From: Protula sp. h YS-2021
Lineage: Eukaryota > Annelida > Polychaeta > Sabellida > Serpulidae
Assembly (NCBI GenBank): GCA_949752745.1
Contig: OX457029.1
Span: forward strand, 41,108,500 to 41,172,499
DNA: 64,000 nt
Direction of reading: 5' to 3'
Part shown: in pieces, positions 1 to 9,886 of the stretch
How the letters are laid out: each line of letters starts with the position of its first letter
Position numbering within the stretch: the stretch's first letter is position 1
Position numbers and translations under genes: made by a program
The notes under the pieces: generated by a model
Database searches by the model: none
The model's input: the letters and a program-made list of their open reading frames with translations, nothing else
Told to the model about the DNA's origin: nothing

Positions 1-2450
1 GGTACCTCGGTGACCTTGACCTTCTGGGTCACGGTCAAGGTCAAGAACCGGAAGTTGACTATTATCGCGAAAACGGTTAGAGATAGAGCAATTTTGAGCT
101 CATTTTCGACCCTTTGGGCCTAAACAACGTTACATAAGAGGTACCTCGGTGACCTTGACCTTCTGGGTCACGGTCAAGGTCAAAAACCGGAATTTGAGTA
201 TTATCTCGAAAACAGTTAGAGATAGAGCGATTTTGGGCTCATTTTCGACCCTTTGGGCCTTAACAACGTTACATAAGAGGTACCTCGGTGACCTTGACCT
301 TCTGGGTCACGGTCAAGGTCAAGAACCGGAAGTTGACTATTATCGCGAAAACGGTTAGAGATAGAGCAATTTTGAGCTCATTTTCGACCCTTTGGGCCTA
401 AACAACGTTACATAAGAGGTACCTCGGTGACCTTGACCTTCTGGGTCACGGTCAAGGTCAAAAACCGGAATTTGACTATTATCTCGAAAACAGTTAGAGA
501 TAGAGCGATTTTGGGCTCATTTTCGACCCTTTGGGCCTTAACAACGTTACATAAGAGGTACCTCGGTGACCTTGACCTTCTGGGTCACGGTCAAGGTCAA
601 AAACCGGAAGTTGACTATTATCGCGAAAACGGTTAGAGATAGAGCGATTTTGAGCTCATTTTCGACCCTTTGGGCCTAAACAACGTTACATAAGAGGTAC
701 TTCGGTGACCTTGACCTTCTGGGTCACGGTCAAGGTCAAAAATCGGAAGTTGACTATTATCTCGTAAACGGTTAGAGATAGAGCGATTTTGAGCTCATTT
801 TCGACCCTTTGGGCCTAAACAACGTTACATAAGAGGTACCTCGGTGACCTTGACCTTCTGGGTCACGGTCAAGGTCAAAAACCGGAAGTTGACTATTATC
901 TCGAAAACGGTTAGAGATAGAGCGATTTTGAGCTCATTTTCGACCCTTTGGGCCTAAACAACGTTACATAAGAGGTACTTCGGTGACCTTGACCTTCTGG
1001 GTCACGGTCAAGGTCAAAAACCGGAATTTGAGTATTATCTCGAAAACAGTTAGAGATAGAGCGATTTTGGGCTCATTTTCGACCCTTTGGGCCTTAACAA
1101 CGTTACATAAGAGGTACCTCGGTGACCTTGACCTTCTGGGTCACGGTCAAGGTCAAGAACCGGAAGTTGACTATTATCGCGAAAACGGTTAGAGATAGAG
1201 CAATTTTGAGCTCATTTTCGACCCTTTGGGCCTAAACAACGTTACATAAGAGGTACCTCGGTGACCTTGACCTTCTGGGTCACGGTCAAGGTCAAAAACC
1301 GGAATTTGAGTATTATCTCGAAAACAGTTAGAGATAGAGCGATTTTGGGCTCATTTTCGACCCTTTGGGCCTTAACAACGTTACATAAGAGGTACCTCGG
1401 TGACCTTGACCTTCTGGGTCACGGTCAAGGTCAAGAACCGGAAGTTGACTATTATCGCGAAAACGGTTAGAGATAGAGCAATTTTGAGCTCATTTTCGAC
1501 CCTTTGGGCCTAAACAACGTTACATAAGAGGTACCTCGGTGACCTTGACCTTCTGGGTCACGGTCAAGGTCAAAAACCGGAATTTGACTATTATCTCGAA
1601 AACAGTTAGAGATAGAGCGATTTTGGGCTCATTTTCGACCCTTTGGGCCTTAACAACGTTACATAAGAGGTACCTCGGTGACCTTGACCTTCTGGGTCAC
1701 GGTCAAGGTCAAAAACCGGAAGTTGACTATTATCGCGAAAACGGTTAGAGATAGAGCGATTTTGAGCTCATTTTCGACCCTTTGGGCCTAAACAACGTTA
1801 CATAAGAGGTACTTCGGTGACCTTGACCTTCTGGGTCACGGTCAAGGTCAAAAATCGGAAGTTGACTATTATCTCGTAAACGGTTAGAGATAGAGCGATT
1901 TTGAGCTCATTTTCGACCCTTTGGGCCTAAACAACGTTACATAAGAGGTACCTCGGTGACCTTGACCTTCTGGGTCACGGTCAAGGTCAAAAATCGGAAG
2001 TTGACTATTATCTCGTAAACGGTTAGCGATAGAGCGATTTTGAGCTCATTTTCGACCCTTTGGGCCTAAACAACGTTACATAAGAGGTACCTCGGTGACC
2101 TTGACCTTCTGGGTCACGGTCAAGGTCAAAAACCGGAAGTTGACTATTATCTCGAAAACGGTTAGAGACAGAGCGATTTTGAGCTCATTTTCGACCCTTT
2201 GGGCCTAAACAACGTTACATAAGAGGTACCTCGGTGACCTTGACCTTCTGGGTCACGGTCAAGGTCAAGACCGGAAGTTGACTAGTATTGCGAAAACGGT
2301 TAGAGATAGAGCGATTTTGAGCTCATTTTCGACCCTTTGGGCCTAAACAACGTTACATAAGAGGTACCTCGGTGATCTTGACCTCCTCCATCATGGTCAA
2401 GGTCAAAAAGTGCAAGTTGACCATATCTCAAAAACGGTTAGAAAACTGAA
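1..2450. repeat. 139-bp satellite array with 8-monomer higher-order pattern
   Basis: About 17.5 head-to-tail copies of a 139-bp monomer; GGTACCTCGG recurs at 1, 140, 279, 418, 557 and so on. Copies differ by diagnostic changes (AGAACC/AAAACC, TTGAGTATT/TTGACTATT, CTCGTAAACGG/CGCGAAAACGG, GTACCTC/GTACTTC). The variant order in monomers 1-6 recurs in monomers 9-14, an 8-monomer unit of 1112 bp. The last monomer (from 2363) is diverged and the array fades near 2450. Each monomer holds an 11-bp perfect inverted repeat, TGACCTTGACC/GGTCAAGGTCA. Repeated 69-codon open frames are a by-product of the repeat and not genes. The array runs off the left edge. Confidence 0.97.
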
Positions 2451-2601
2451 TTTGATTTTTTGTGCCCAAATGGGGTTACATTATATTCACTTCGATGGCC
2501 TCGTTCAAGATAATAATCAGGAAGCTGACAATTATGTTGAAACACTGAAAAATGTGTCTTTGACCAAATATGTTGTGTCTCTGCCCTTGCAAGTGGATAC
2601 T

Positions 2602-2623
2602 ATTTCGCTACGTGTAGCGAAAT
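2602..2623. repeat. 22-bp perfect palindrome
   Basis: ATTTCGCTAC, a GT spacer, then GTAGCGAAAT forms a perfect 10-bp stem. It lies just beyond the satellite array, inside an unremarkable open frame (2410-2874) with no recognisable domain. It may be the terminal hairpin of a decayed short element, since other elements in the window end in similar hairpins, but no microsatellite precedes it. Confidence 0.5.
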
Positions 2624-2867
2624 TCGGTCTAGTTTTCATATATAATACGGGTCTGTGCGGCCCTCCCTCTACAAAATGCTGTACTCGTCAATGCTTTCTC
2701 CATGATTTAGTCTTCAAACTTGGTATTTGGGATTACAAGTCAGTTTCCAACACATTTGTATTTCATTCCCGTTCCCCCTCCCAGATAGGAAAAAGGCGGA
2801 GGAACACAAATGATATGACTCAGACAATTCTCAGGAACTTAATCCTGGTTTACCCACCTCACAAGCA

Positions 2868-3020
2868 GGGTTAACTTTTTGGTTTAACCCACTGGTTTAA
2901 ACCATAGTTAACTTTCGTGAATATGACAGAAGTTAACCCAATGGTTTAAACCGCGAAGTTAACTTTTTGGATTAAGTTATGGGTTAACCCATTGGTTTAA
3001 CTTTCGTGAATACGGCGGCT
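2868..3020. mobile_element. GGTTTAAACC-rich MITE-like palindromic repeat
   Basis: A ~150-bp segment built from repeated palindromic words: GGTTTAAACC twice, GGGTTAACCC and close variants, GTTAACTTT(TTGG) several times, and the phrase CTTTCGTGAATA twice (around 2910 and 3001). Density of self-complementary words suggests a folded MITE or internally duplicated foldback element. Terminal repeats and a target-site duplication could not be fixed. Confidence 0.5.
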
Positions 3021-3826
3021 GTTCGCCAACTAGGAGAAACAAGTAGGAGAAAAAGAAGGAAGAAATAGTAAAAGAGTTAGAAAGAAAAAGAAATTCCGAT
3101 TAGCCGCCTCTTACATCATGCACGGAACAGAATGCAGTGACTGTATTCGTACGATCTCCCCACCCCACAGGGGGAAGTTTCTTCCTGTAGGATTTTATGA
3201 AGATCCGATAAATAGTTTTTGAGATATCGCCCGGAAAAAAAAGTTTAAAAGTCAGACGGGCGGACAAATGACAAATTGAACCCTCCGTTGCACATTTGTA
3301 CTATATATTCTTTCTTCTTGTAAGGTTTGGTGAATTTCCGATTTATAGTTTTTGGAGATATCGCCCGGAATAAATAAGTAATCGTAGATTTCACAGGCGC
3401 CCATCTTGTGGCGAACAGTTACCCGTGGAAAAAATGCTTTCGGATGAGTAAATTTTGTGACTGAAACGGAATTGTAGATATAAATTTCGAGTTCTGATAA
3501 AAATTTTTTAAAATTGGTATGGGCGTGGTTGACATATCGGAAGATCTACTCTGTACAATACGCAGCTTAACTACAGATGTGTGTGCTTCATTTGTTGGGA
3601 GCCAATACTTCCATTTTTTGGATGAATTTATAAATGTTAAATAAATTTTCCTTTTGAATGAAGCAAATACTTTTGCTAAGATCAGCGAGGGGATTACGAA
3701 GTTCCCTAATAGAAATAGTTTCGGCGCTACGGCGTCCGCAAAACAGTGCCCAAGCCCAAAATGTTGGAAGTAAGAAAATTCATTAACTTGGACAAGTTGT
3801 AGTTTCGAAAATTTCTAGTCGATTTA
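3021..3826. repeat. Non-coding stretch with a degenerate ~150-bp duplication
   Basis: Two related blocks near 3190-3245 and 3310-3375 share 'TAGTTTTTGAGATATCGCCCGGAA' in slightly different forms (with or without an extra G) about 150 bp apart. The second is preceded by 'ACTATATATTCTTTCTTC', which recurs in modified form near 11185. It is probably a decayed element core. No coding potential is seen. Confidence 0.4.
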
Positions 3827-4402
3827 ACAAGTTTGTCCAAGGACAAAGTCCCAGCTTACGAAAAGCAATAAGACCAATTCCAGCGTCCATGAGCAAGGGA
3901 ATTTCCCTATTTAATTCGAATTTGGAAGCTACCCGAAAAGGGATGTGGGAAAGGTTGGGTTTTGACCATTCACGTATTTACCGACATTTACACAATTTTA
4001 CGAACTTTTTAAAATTCCACCATTTCGGCGTTTCAAAGTTCCGCCATTTCGACAGTTTTTATCGAACCGCGAAAAAAAAATAGCCTGGTAGGCGAACCCC
4101 TGGGGAACATACCTGCGTAACATCTAAACGATTGGAGAAAAAATGTAGGAGGAGTAGCATTTTAAAAATGGGTCAAAACGGGCACAAAAAGTGCCGCCAT
4201 TTGTCAGTTTTTAGTCAATCGTCAAAAAAAGTAATAGCAAGGTGGGGGACCACCCAGGGAACATTCCTGCGTAATATCAAAACGATTGGAGCAAAACTGT
4301 AGGAGGAGTAGCATTTTAAAGAAAAAGCTTAACATACGCACATACATTCAAGCCCCCTATTTGATACGACTAACCCAGTACGAGATAGTCGGCTGGGTTA
4401 AA
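3827..4402 (+). mobile_element. Hairpin-terminated element, chimeric (B head, A body and tail)
   Basis: The 5' head, with palindrome TTTGTCCAAGGACAAA (3832-3847) followed by CCCAGCTTACG, matches the head of the element at 7316. From about 3905 (ATTTAATTCGAATTTGGAAGC) the sequence instead follows the family A body seen at 60556-61314. The core holds two ~150-bp monomers, each ending in a GTAGGAGGAGTAGCATTTT motif. An ACGCACATACAT stretch precedes the 3' hairpin TAACCCAG...CTGGGTTA (4371-4400), then AAAA. This layout is that of a HINE/pearl-like element; the chimerism is inferred from alignment by eye. Confidence 0.75.
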
Positions 4403-4428
4403 AACTGTGCTAATCCAAGGAATAACTA

Positions 4429-4853
4429 CAGTCCTCCCTCGTTATCTCGAAGACGACGGGATTTACTTCGAGATAACCTGGGTTTGAGATAAGCGGGGAA
4501 GGCATTTTTCGTTGCTCATGGTCGGTAAAGTTCGGAGGGGGGAGGAGCAGTTTGGTCGACTATTACAAGTTTATAAATTTTGAAGAATGTGTCTATAATA
4601 AATATAATTTTAATATTAGGTTTTAAGTAATGACACAAGCAAACAAAATTCTTCAATTTTATTCACCACCTATACACAATAAAACAAGCGATTTCATTAT
4701 GCAATCTTGCAAATAAAACGCTTTTAAGAGTCTCAGAACAGATAATTAATCCACGAGCACGGCAATAAGTTCAGTTCTCTTTACGTTCACTCGACTGAAT
4801 AAAATCCATCGGGACTCAGAAATAACCGAGTTCGAGATAAAGAGGGGGGACTA
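4429..4853. mobile_element. pogo/Tigger-like MITE
   Basis: Imperfect terminal inverted repeats of about 24 bp: the left begins CAGTCCTCCCTCGTTATCTC and the right ends with the complement of CCCCCCTCTTTATCTCGAA. A TA dinucleotide flanks both sides, as expected for Tc1/mariner-pogo insertions. CAGT...CCCTC.TTATC resembles pogo/Tigger termini. A second internal TTCGAGATAA copy lies at about 4470. No transposase frame is present, so the element is non-autonomous. Confidence 0.7.
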
Positions 4854-4869
4854 TATACCAAGTCTGCAG

Positions 4870-5570
4870 TCGATCCGATCTTCCCTTACAGAGATATTTT
4901 GCTTAACAACAGGTAAACAGATTATGTAATGACGCCTTTTCGAATTTCACTACCCGCATCAAAAGTTGACACAGCTGTCCGACGGACCTAATGAATACAC
5001 ATATAAAATTTGGGTACAGATAGGCTCGACAGACTTTCCGAGATATACTGCAGACAAGATTATATGCATATTTTACGTGATGACGTCATGTGCTGTTTTT
5101 GTTTGTTCTACTTGCCACATAATTTGATAAAATCGTTCGGATCTACCAAGTAACAAACCCGACAAACTTTCTCCGATGTTCACAGGCTGAGAAATCTTAC
5201 ATGCAAGATTTTAACTTACTGACGCCATGTCCTCCTAAATTTCGCTACTTCCCTCAAAAGTTGACAAAACTTTCAGATTGACTCAAGGAATATCCACAGA
5301 AACTTGAAGTCAATACGACTTTCCGTTATCGAGATACTGTGTACGCAAGAGCTTGTTCAGAAAAACTGTTTAAACTGCTGATTACTGATAAAGGACCCAC
5401 TATCGTGGTAGTCCAGACAGACTACCTAGGGAACATTTATATAAAATTGAAAAGGAATGCTATTCAAATTTTTGGAGAAGCAAGATTGTCCATGGACAAT
5501 GCCCCGGGCTGGTGTCAAGATTTATCACATACAAGAGTAACCTTGAAAGAAAAGTAAGGCTTTGACCTGA
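4870..5570 (+). repeat. Degenerate ~148-bp tandem array
   Basis: A unit containing GAGATA(T)..GC, 'GACGCCATGT', 'TTCGCTACTTCCC' and 'CAAAAGTTGACA' recurs with starts near 4890, 5040, 5190 and 5335. Copies are strongly diverged, so this is an old array and probably the core of a hairpin-type element. The short open frame within 5339-5557 has no recognisable domain. Confidence 0.55.
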
Positions 5571-6475
5571 CATCAGTCAAGATGCAATACAAAAATGATT
5601 TATCACCAATATATTCACCCATTTTTGGCGAATCTCCAGAAACAGGAATAGCCACGCAGGTAATGATGTTGCCTTTAAACAAAATGTCAAAACAATAAGA
5701 CCATATCCTTGCCGCAGTTAAGAACTCAAGAAGAAAGTGGTTTTTCGCCAACATTTCCATTATTTTTTTGTCAAAAATAATAATAGCCACTTTGACATTT
5801 GTTCAAAGTACATTCAATCAACATCTTATGATGTTTTCACTAAATCCTAAGAGAACCTCTTTACGTTATTAAAAAATCTGGCTTTCGTCAGTATTTTCGC
5901 TAACATCTAGCGATTAAACAAGAAAAAAAGGTAATCGTACATTTTTGCTCCCTGCCTTCAATCAAAATTTTAGCAAAAATTGATTTTAGCCAACATTTGT
6001 TGCTATTTTTTTTTTGCGATTCACCAAACAGTAACTGCAAGATTGGATAATTTACACTTGGGGTAACGTCCCAAGGAGATTTTAAATTTCCTCGAATTCC
6101 GTACATTTCTCTTTTCTTCCCTTTTTTATTTTTTTTTTCATATTTCGTTTTTTTTTTGTTATTCTTCGTCACTTGGTTTCCGCGCATCTCCTCCGAGACC
6201 GTTTGAGCTAGTTTTTTATGTCATTTAGGTAGTTTGTTTGGTGTTTAACGTCCCGTTCACGAACAAGAATGGGTACATTAGGACGAACTTGCTAAAGGGA
6301 CAAGTTGAAAAAAAAAGCAGTGGGCATATTCTTAAGATTCCCCCAACCCACAGGGGGAACGTAGGTGGTAATGTGTGCTACTATTGCACAAAATTACAAA
6401 GCAATGAGACCATGTTCTTGCGTTAGTTGAGATTTCTCTGAAGAAAATTTTTCTTTCGCCTATTTCCGCCAAACT
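5570..6475 (+). repeat. Family F tandem core, forward copy 1
   Basis: Degenerate repeats with the recurring phrases 'TTTTTCGCCAACATTTCC', 'caaaaa(a)GGTAAT' and 'AATAGCCA'. The same phrases occur at 10540-11160 and, in reverse, at 26560-29610. Open frames on either strand are short, A/T-rich and without domains. Confidence 0.6.
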
Positions 6476-6482
6476 AGCTTTA

Positions 6483-6580
6483 GCAGTGTTGCCACGGAGT
6501 CGTCAAGAAAAAAAAGGATAAAAAAAAGGATAAAAAAGGATAAATTTGAGAAAAAAAAGTATGAAAAAAAGGATAATTCA
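6483..6580 (+). repeat. AAAAGGATA-rich element flanked by GCAGTGTTGCCAC
   Basis: GCAGTGTTGCCAC (6483-6495) is followed by GAGTCGTCAAG and then an A-rich run of AAAAAGGATA/AAAAGTATG words. A related A-rich run at 10320-10490 ends in the reverse complement GTGGCAACACTGC (10491-10503). The two outer words form a 13-bp perfect inverted pair about 4 kb apart, but the A-rich runs have the same polarity. Confidence 0.5.
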
Positions 6581-6644
6581 TATTTTGCTGAAGATCGAGA
6601 ATACATTAATGTTAATCATATTGTATCATTTGTTTTGTAATTTA

Positions 6645-6795
6645 CAAGGTTCGCGCTGGGTTCTCAGGAAAATGAGTCAAAAAGGGAAAGTGTGACTCAG
6701 TTAGGTCCAGAAAAACTCTGTGGGTTCCAAAAAAGTGAGTCATTTCGTAAAAAATGCCCAAAAAGTGGACAAAAACCCCGCCAACGCGAACCCTG
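6645..6795. mobile_element. hAT-like MITE, copy 1
   Basis: Terminal inverted repeats CAAGGTTCGCGCTGG and CCAACGCGAACCCTG bound a ~150-bp element without a transposase. The direct repeat GTAATTTA at 6637-6644 and 6795-6802 fits the 8-bp duplication made by hAT transposons, and CAGGGTTCGCG-type ends are typical of that superfamily. The interior has three TGA(G/C)TCA words. A second copy is at 13138. Confidence 0.75.
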
Positions 6796-6799
6796 TAAT

Positions 6800-7310
6800 T
6801 TATAAAGCTCGTTTTCAGAGCGATTAAAAAAAGTTTGCATACCCGATTGTACTTTACAAATTTATAAAGGAATCCGGTCAAATTGTGCCAAAAGAAAAGT
6901 TTTGAAAATTTGTACCAAATATTTTTAAATGCCCCCATTTGGCCAATTTTTAGCGGGTCGCCAAAAAACGTAATTTTTTAAGACAGGCCTACCTAGAGAA
7001 TAAATGTTCAAAATTGGAAAGGAATCCGATCAAAATTGTGGGAGAAGAACCATTTTGAAAATTGGCAAACGAAAAATTTTAAATGCCCCCCATTTAGCCA
7101 ATTTTTGGCGGATCGCCAAAAAACAATTTTTAAAGAGAGGCCTACCTGGAGAACATTCGTTTAAAATTTGAGAGGAAGCCGATCAAAACTGAAGGAGAAG
7201 AAGCATTTTAATTTAAGTAAAAGTTTACACACGTACATACGTACATACAGACGACGGACACCCCTCTATTGATGTGATAAGACCAGCCCGACATGGTCGG
7301 CTGGTCTAAA
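6800..7310 (+). mobile_element. Hairpin-terminated element, family D (3' part)
   Basis: Two to three ~155-bp monomers (CATTTGGCCAATTTTTAGCG, GATCGCCAAAAAA, AGGCCTACCTGGAGAACATT, GATCAAAACTGAAGGAGAAG) lead into 'CACGTACATACGTACATACA', a GACGACGGACACCCC stretch, and the terminal hairpin GACCAGCCCGAC-AT-GGTCGGCTGGTC (7281-7306) followed by TAAAA. A longer copy in reverse orientation lies at 44164-46455. The 5' head is not recognisable, perhaps because of the hAT-like MITE inserted next to it. Confidence 0.75.
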
Positions 7311-7493
7311 AAAAAACAAGTTTGTCCAAAGACAAAGTCCCAGCTTACGAAAAGAAATAAGGCCAATTCCAGCGTGCATAAGCAGGGGAATTTCCCTGAA
7401 AATTTGGGCTTCAAAAGATGAGACGGCAAAAGGCTAGCTCAGTAATTGACTTAGCACCGGACCAGAACATAGACCGATAAATGCATACAAAGG

Positions 7494-7562
7494 TTTGTTT
7501 CCCAGAAAAATGGGAAACAAATTTTTGTATCTCTGGTAGACTGGATAGTCTGCCATAGATAC
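7494..7562. repeat. Two adjacent strong hairpins
   Basis: Hairpin 1 is TTTGTTTCCCA-GAAAAA-TGGGAAACAAA, a perfect 11-bp stem (7494-7521). Hairpin 2 (7527-7562) pairs GTATCTCTGGTAGACT with AGTCTGCCATAGATAC across a GGAT loop, with one mismatch and one G-T pair. They sit immediately before the 50-bp minisatellite. They may be terminal structures of a further nested element. Confidence 0.75.
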
Positions 7563-7565
7563 CTT

Positions 7566-8586
7566 CGAACAACGCTCGCATTTCGGATCAGTGCGCATAT
7601 TTATGTAACTTGCCTCGATGCTAAGTTCTTATTCAGACAAGTGCGCATGTTTATTCAATTTGCGTTGATGCTCGGCTCCCATTATGGAACAGTGCACATG
7701 TTTATTTCACTTGCGTTGATGCGCGGTTCACAAATCCGACCAGCACGCATGTTTATTTACCTTTTGTCGATGTGCGGTTCTGATTTCGGATCAGTGCGCA
7801 TCTTTATTTACCTTGTGTTGATGTGCGGTTCTTATTTCGGACCATTGCCCATGTTTATTTAACTTCCGTCGATGCGCGGTTCTTATTTCAGCCAACGCGC
7901 ATGTTCATTTTACTTGCGTTGTTGAACGGTACTTATTTTGGACAAGTGCACAGGTTTCCTTAGGTTGCCTTGATACGCGGTTCGCATTTCGGACCAGTTT
8001 GCATGTTTATTTAACTTGCGTTGATGAGCAGTTCGAATTTCGGACCATTGCGAATGTTTTTTTTAACTTGCGTTGATACTCGGTTCGAATTTCGGACCAG
8101 TGCGCATGTCTATTCAACTTGCGTCGATGCGTGGTTCTTTTTTCGGACAAGTGCGCATGTTTGTTTAACTTACGTTGATGCGCGGTTCGCATTTGGGACT
8201 ACTGCGCATGTTTATTTAACTTGTGTTGATGCGCGGTGCTTATTTTGGACAAAGTGCACATGCGTTGATGTGCGGTTCGCATTTCGGACCACTGGGCATG
8301 TCGATTCAACTTGCTTCGATGCGTGGTTCTTTTTTCGGACCAGTGCGCATGTTTATTTAACTTGCGTTGATGCGCGGTGCTTATTTTGGACCAGTTCGCA
8401 TGTTTATTTATCTTCCGTCGATGCGCGGTTCACATTTCGGACCAATGCGCATGTCTATTGAACTTGCATCAACGCGCAGTGCTTATTTTGGACTACTACG
8501 CATGTTTATGTAACTTGCGTCGATGTCCGGTTGTTAAATCTGACTACTGCGCAAGTTCATTTACGTTGTGTTTACCTGCTGTAGGA
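7566..8586. repeat. 50-51-bp minisatellite, about 20 copies
   Basis: The unit 'GTGCGCATGTTTATTTAACT / TGCGTTGATGCGCGGTTCGC / ATTTCGGACCA' repeats every 50-51 bp (for example starts at 7591, 7641 and 7692). Because 51 is divisible by three, 17-residue quasi-repeats stay open on both strands, but frames break whenever a 50-bp unit occurs. This is a minisatellite and not a protein gene. Confidence 0.9.
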
Positions 8587-8589
8587 GTC

Positions 8590-9715
8590 AAATAGCACAA
8601 ACCGTATGCCCGACCCACCTAAGGATGCCTCATACAAAAAATAAATGAAATCGGATAAAAACTGTTGGAGGAAATGCATTTTGAAGTTTTTCTTCAAAAA
8701 TTCCCTAAAAATACAAAAATTGTCCAATCGACTAAAAAAGCACAAGCCGTACGCACGACCTTTTAGGGGTGTCTCATACCAAAAATAAATGACATCGGAT
8801 CAAAAATGTAGGAAGAGATACATTTTAAATTTTTCTTCTTAAAAAATTCCCCAAAAATTCAAAAATCACCCGATCGACTAAAAAAGCACAAGCCGTATGT
8901 ATGACCCTTTAGGGTGCCTCATATATCGGGAAATAAATGACATCGGGTCAAAAATGTAGGAGGAGATACATTTTAAAATTTTTTCATCAAAAATTCGCTA
9001 AAAATTCAAAAATCACCCGATTGACTAAAAAAGCACAAGCTTTATCTATGACCCTTTAGGGGTGCCTCATACCAAAATAAATGATATCGGGTCAAAAATG
9101 TAGGAGGAGATACATTTTAAAATGCTTTATTCAAAAATTCACAAAAAATTCAAAAATCACCCGATCGACTAGAAAAGCACAAGCCGTATGCATGACCCCT
9201 TCGAGATGCCTCACACCAAAAATAAATGGCAATGACTGAAAATTGTAGGAGTAGATGCATTTTGAATTATTTTCGAGATTTTTGCTTAAAAAATTCAAAT
9301 ACAAAAATCACCCGATCGACTAGAAAAGCACAAGCCGTATGCATGACCCCTTCGAGATGCCTCACACCAAAAATAAATGACATTGACTCAAAATTGTAGG
9401 AGTAGATGCATTATGAATTATTTTCGAGAATTTTGCTTAGAAAAATTCCCCAAAAATTATCCGATCGACTAAAAAAGCACAAGCCCTATGCACGACCCTT
9501 TTGGGGCCTCACACCAAAAAATAAATGACATCGGGTCAAAAATGTAGGAAGAGATACATTTTAAACTTTTTTCTTCAAAAATTCGCCAAAAATTCAAAAA
9601 TCACCGGATCGACTAGAAAAGCCAAAGCCGTATGCACGACCCTTTAGGGGTGCCTCACACCAAAAATAAATGACATCGGATCAAAATTGTAGGAGATGTA
9701 TTTTGAAACAAAGTT
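8590..9715 (+). repeat. ~148-bp tandem core, eight copies
   Basis: CACAAGCCGTATGCACGACC recurs with small changes near 8597, 8741, 8886, 9029, 9178, 9329, 9478 and 9625. Each unit continues with AAAATAAATGACATCGG, TCAAAAATGTAGGAGGAGA, ACATTTTAAA and ATCACCCGATCGACTA. The TGTAGGAG-GATGCATTTT motif is shared with family A and D cores, so the arrays look distantly homologous. Confidence 0.9.
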
Positions 9716-9886
9716 TACTAAATAAACAACTAACTAACTAACTAACTAACGGACGCCACCCGCAAACCGATAGGAATACCCCAGCTTACGTAAGCTGGGC
9801 TAAAAAGGTGCGTACGTACTTTATCGATGGCCCCTAGGGACATGCAACTCAAACTTACAGAATGAAGTTATTGAAAATCATTCAAG

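Larger units (their letters stand above)
7316..9805 (+). mobile_element. Apparently complete hairpin element, family B
   Basis: Starts directly after the family D tail with palindrome TTTGTCCAAAGACAAA (7321-7336) and CCCAGCTTACG. Then come two adjacent hairpins (7494-7562), a 50-bp minisatellite (7566-8586), a ~148-bp tandem core (8590-9715), an ACTAACTAACTAAC microsatellite with CGGACGCCACCC, and finally the 20-bp perfect palindrome CCCAGCTTACGTAAGCTGGG (9780-9799) followed by CTAAAA. The 5' subterminal CCCAGCTTACG equals one arm of the 3' hairpin, as described for Helentron/HINE termini. No protein is encoded, so it is non-autonomous. Confidence 0.7.

Noticed and set aside
149..1748. Repeated 69-codon open frames in the satellite
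   Set aside because: They recur once or twice per 278 bp because the monomer lacks stops in one frame. No codon-like substitution pattern or domain; this is satellite DNA.
1..2450. CRISPR array
   Set aside because: Repeats are contiguous 139-bp monomers without unique spacers, in a eukaryotic sequence.
2410..2874. 154-codon open frame as a gene
   Set aside because: It begins inside a diverged satellite monomer, contains a palindrome, and has no domain or splice signals.
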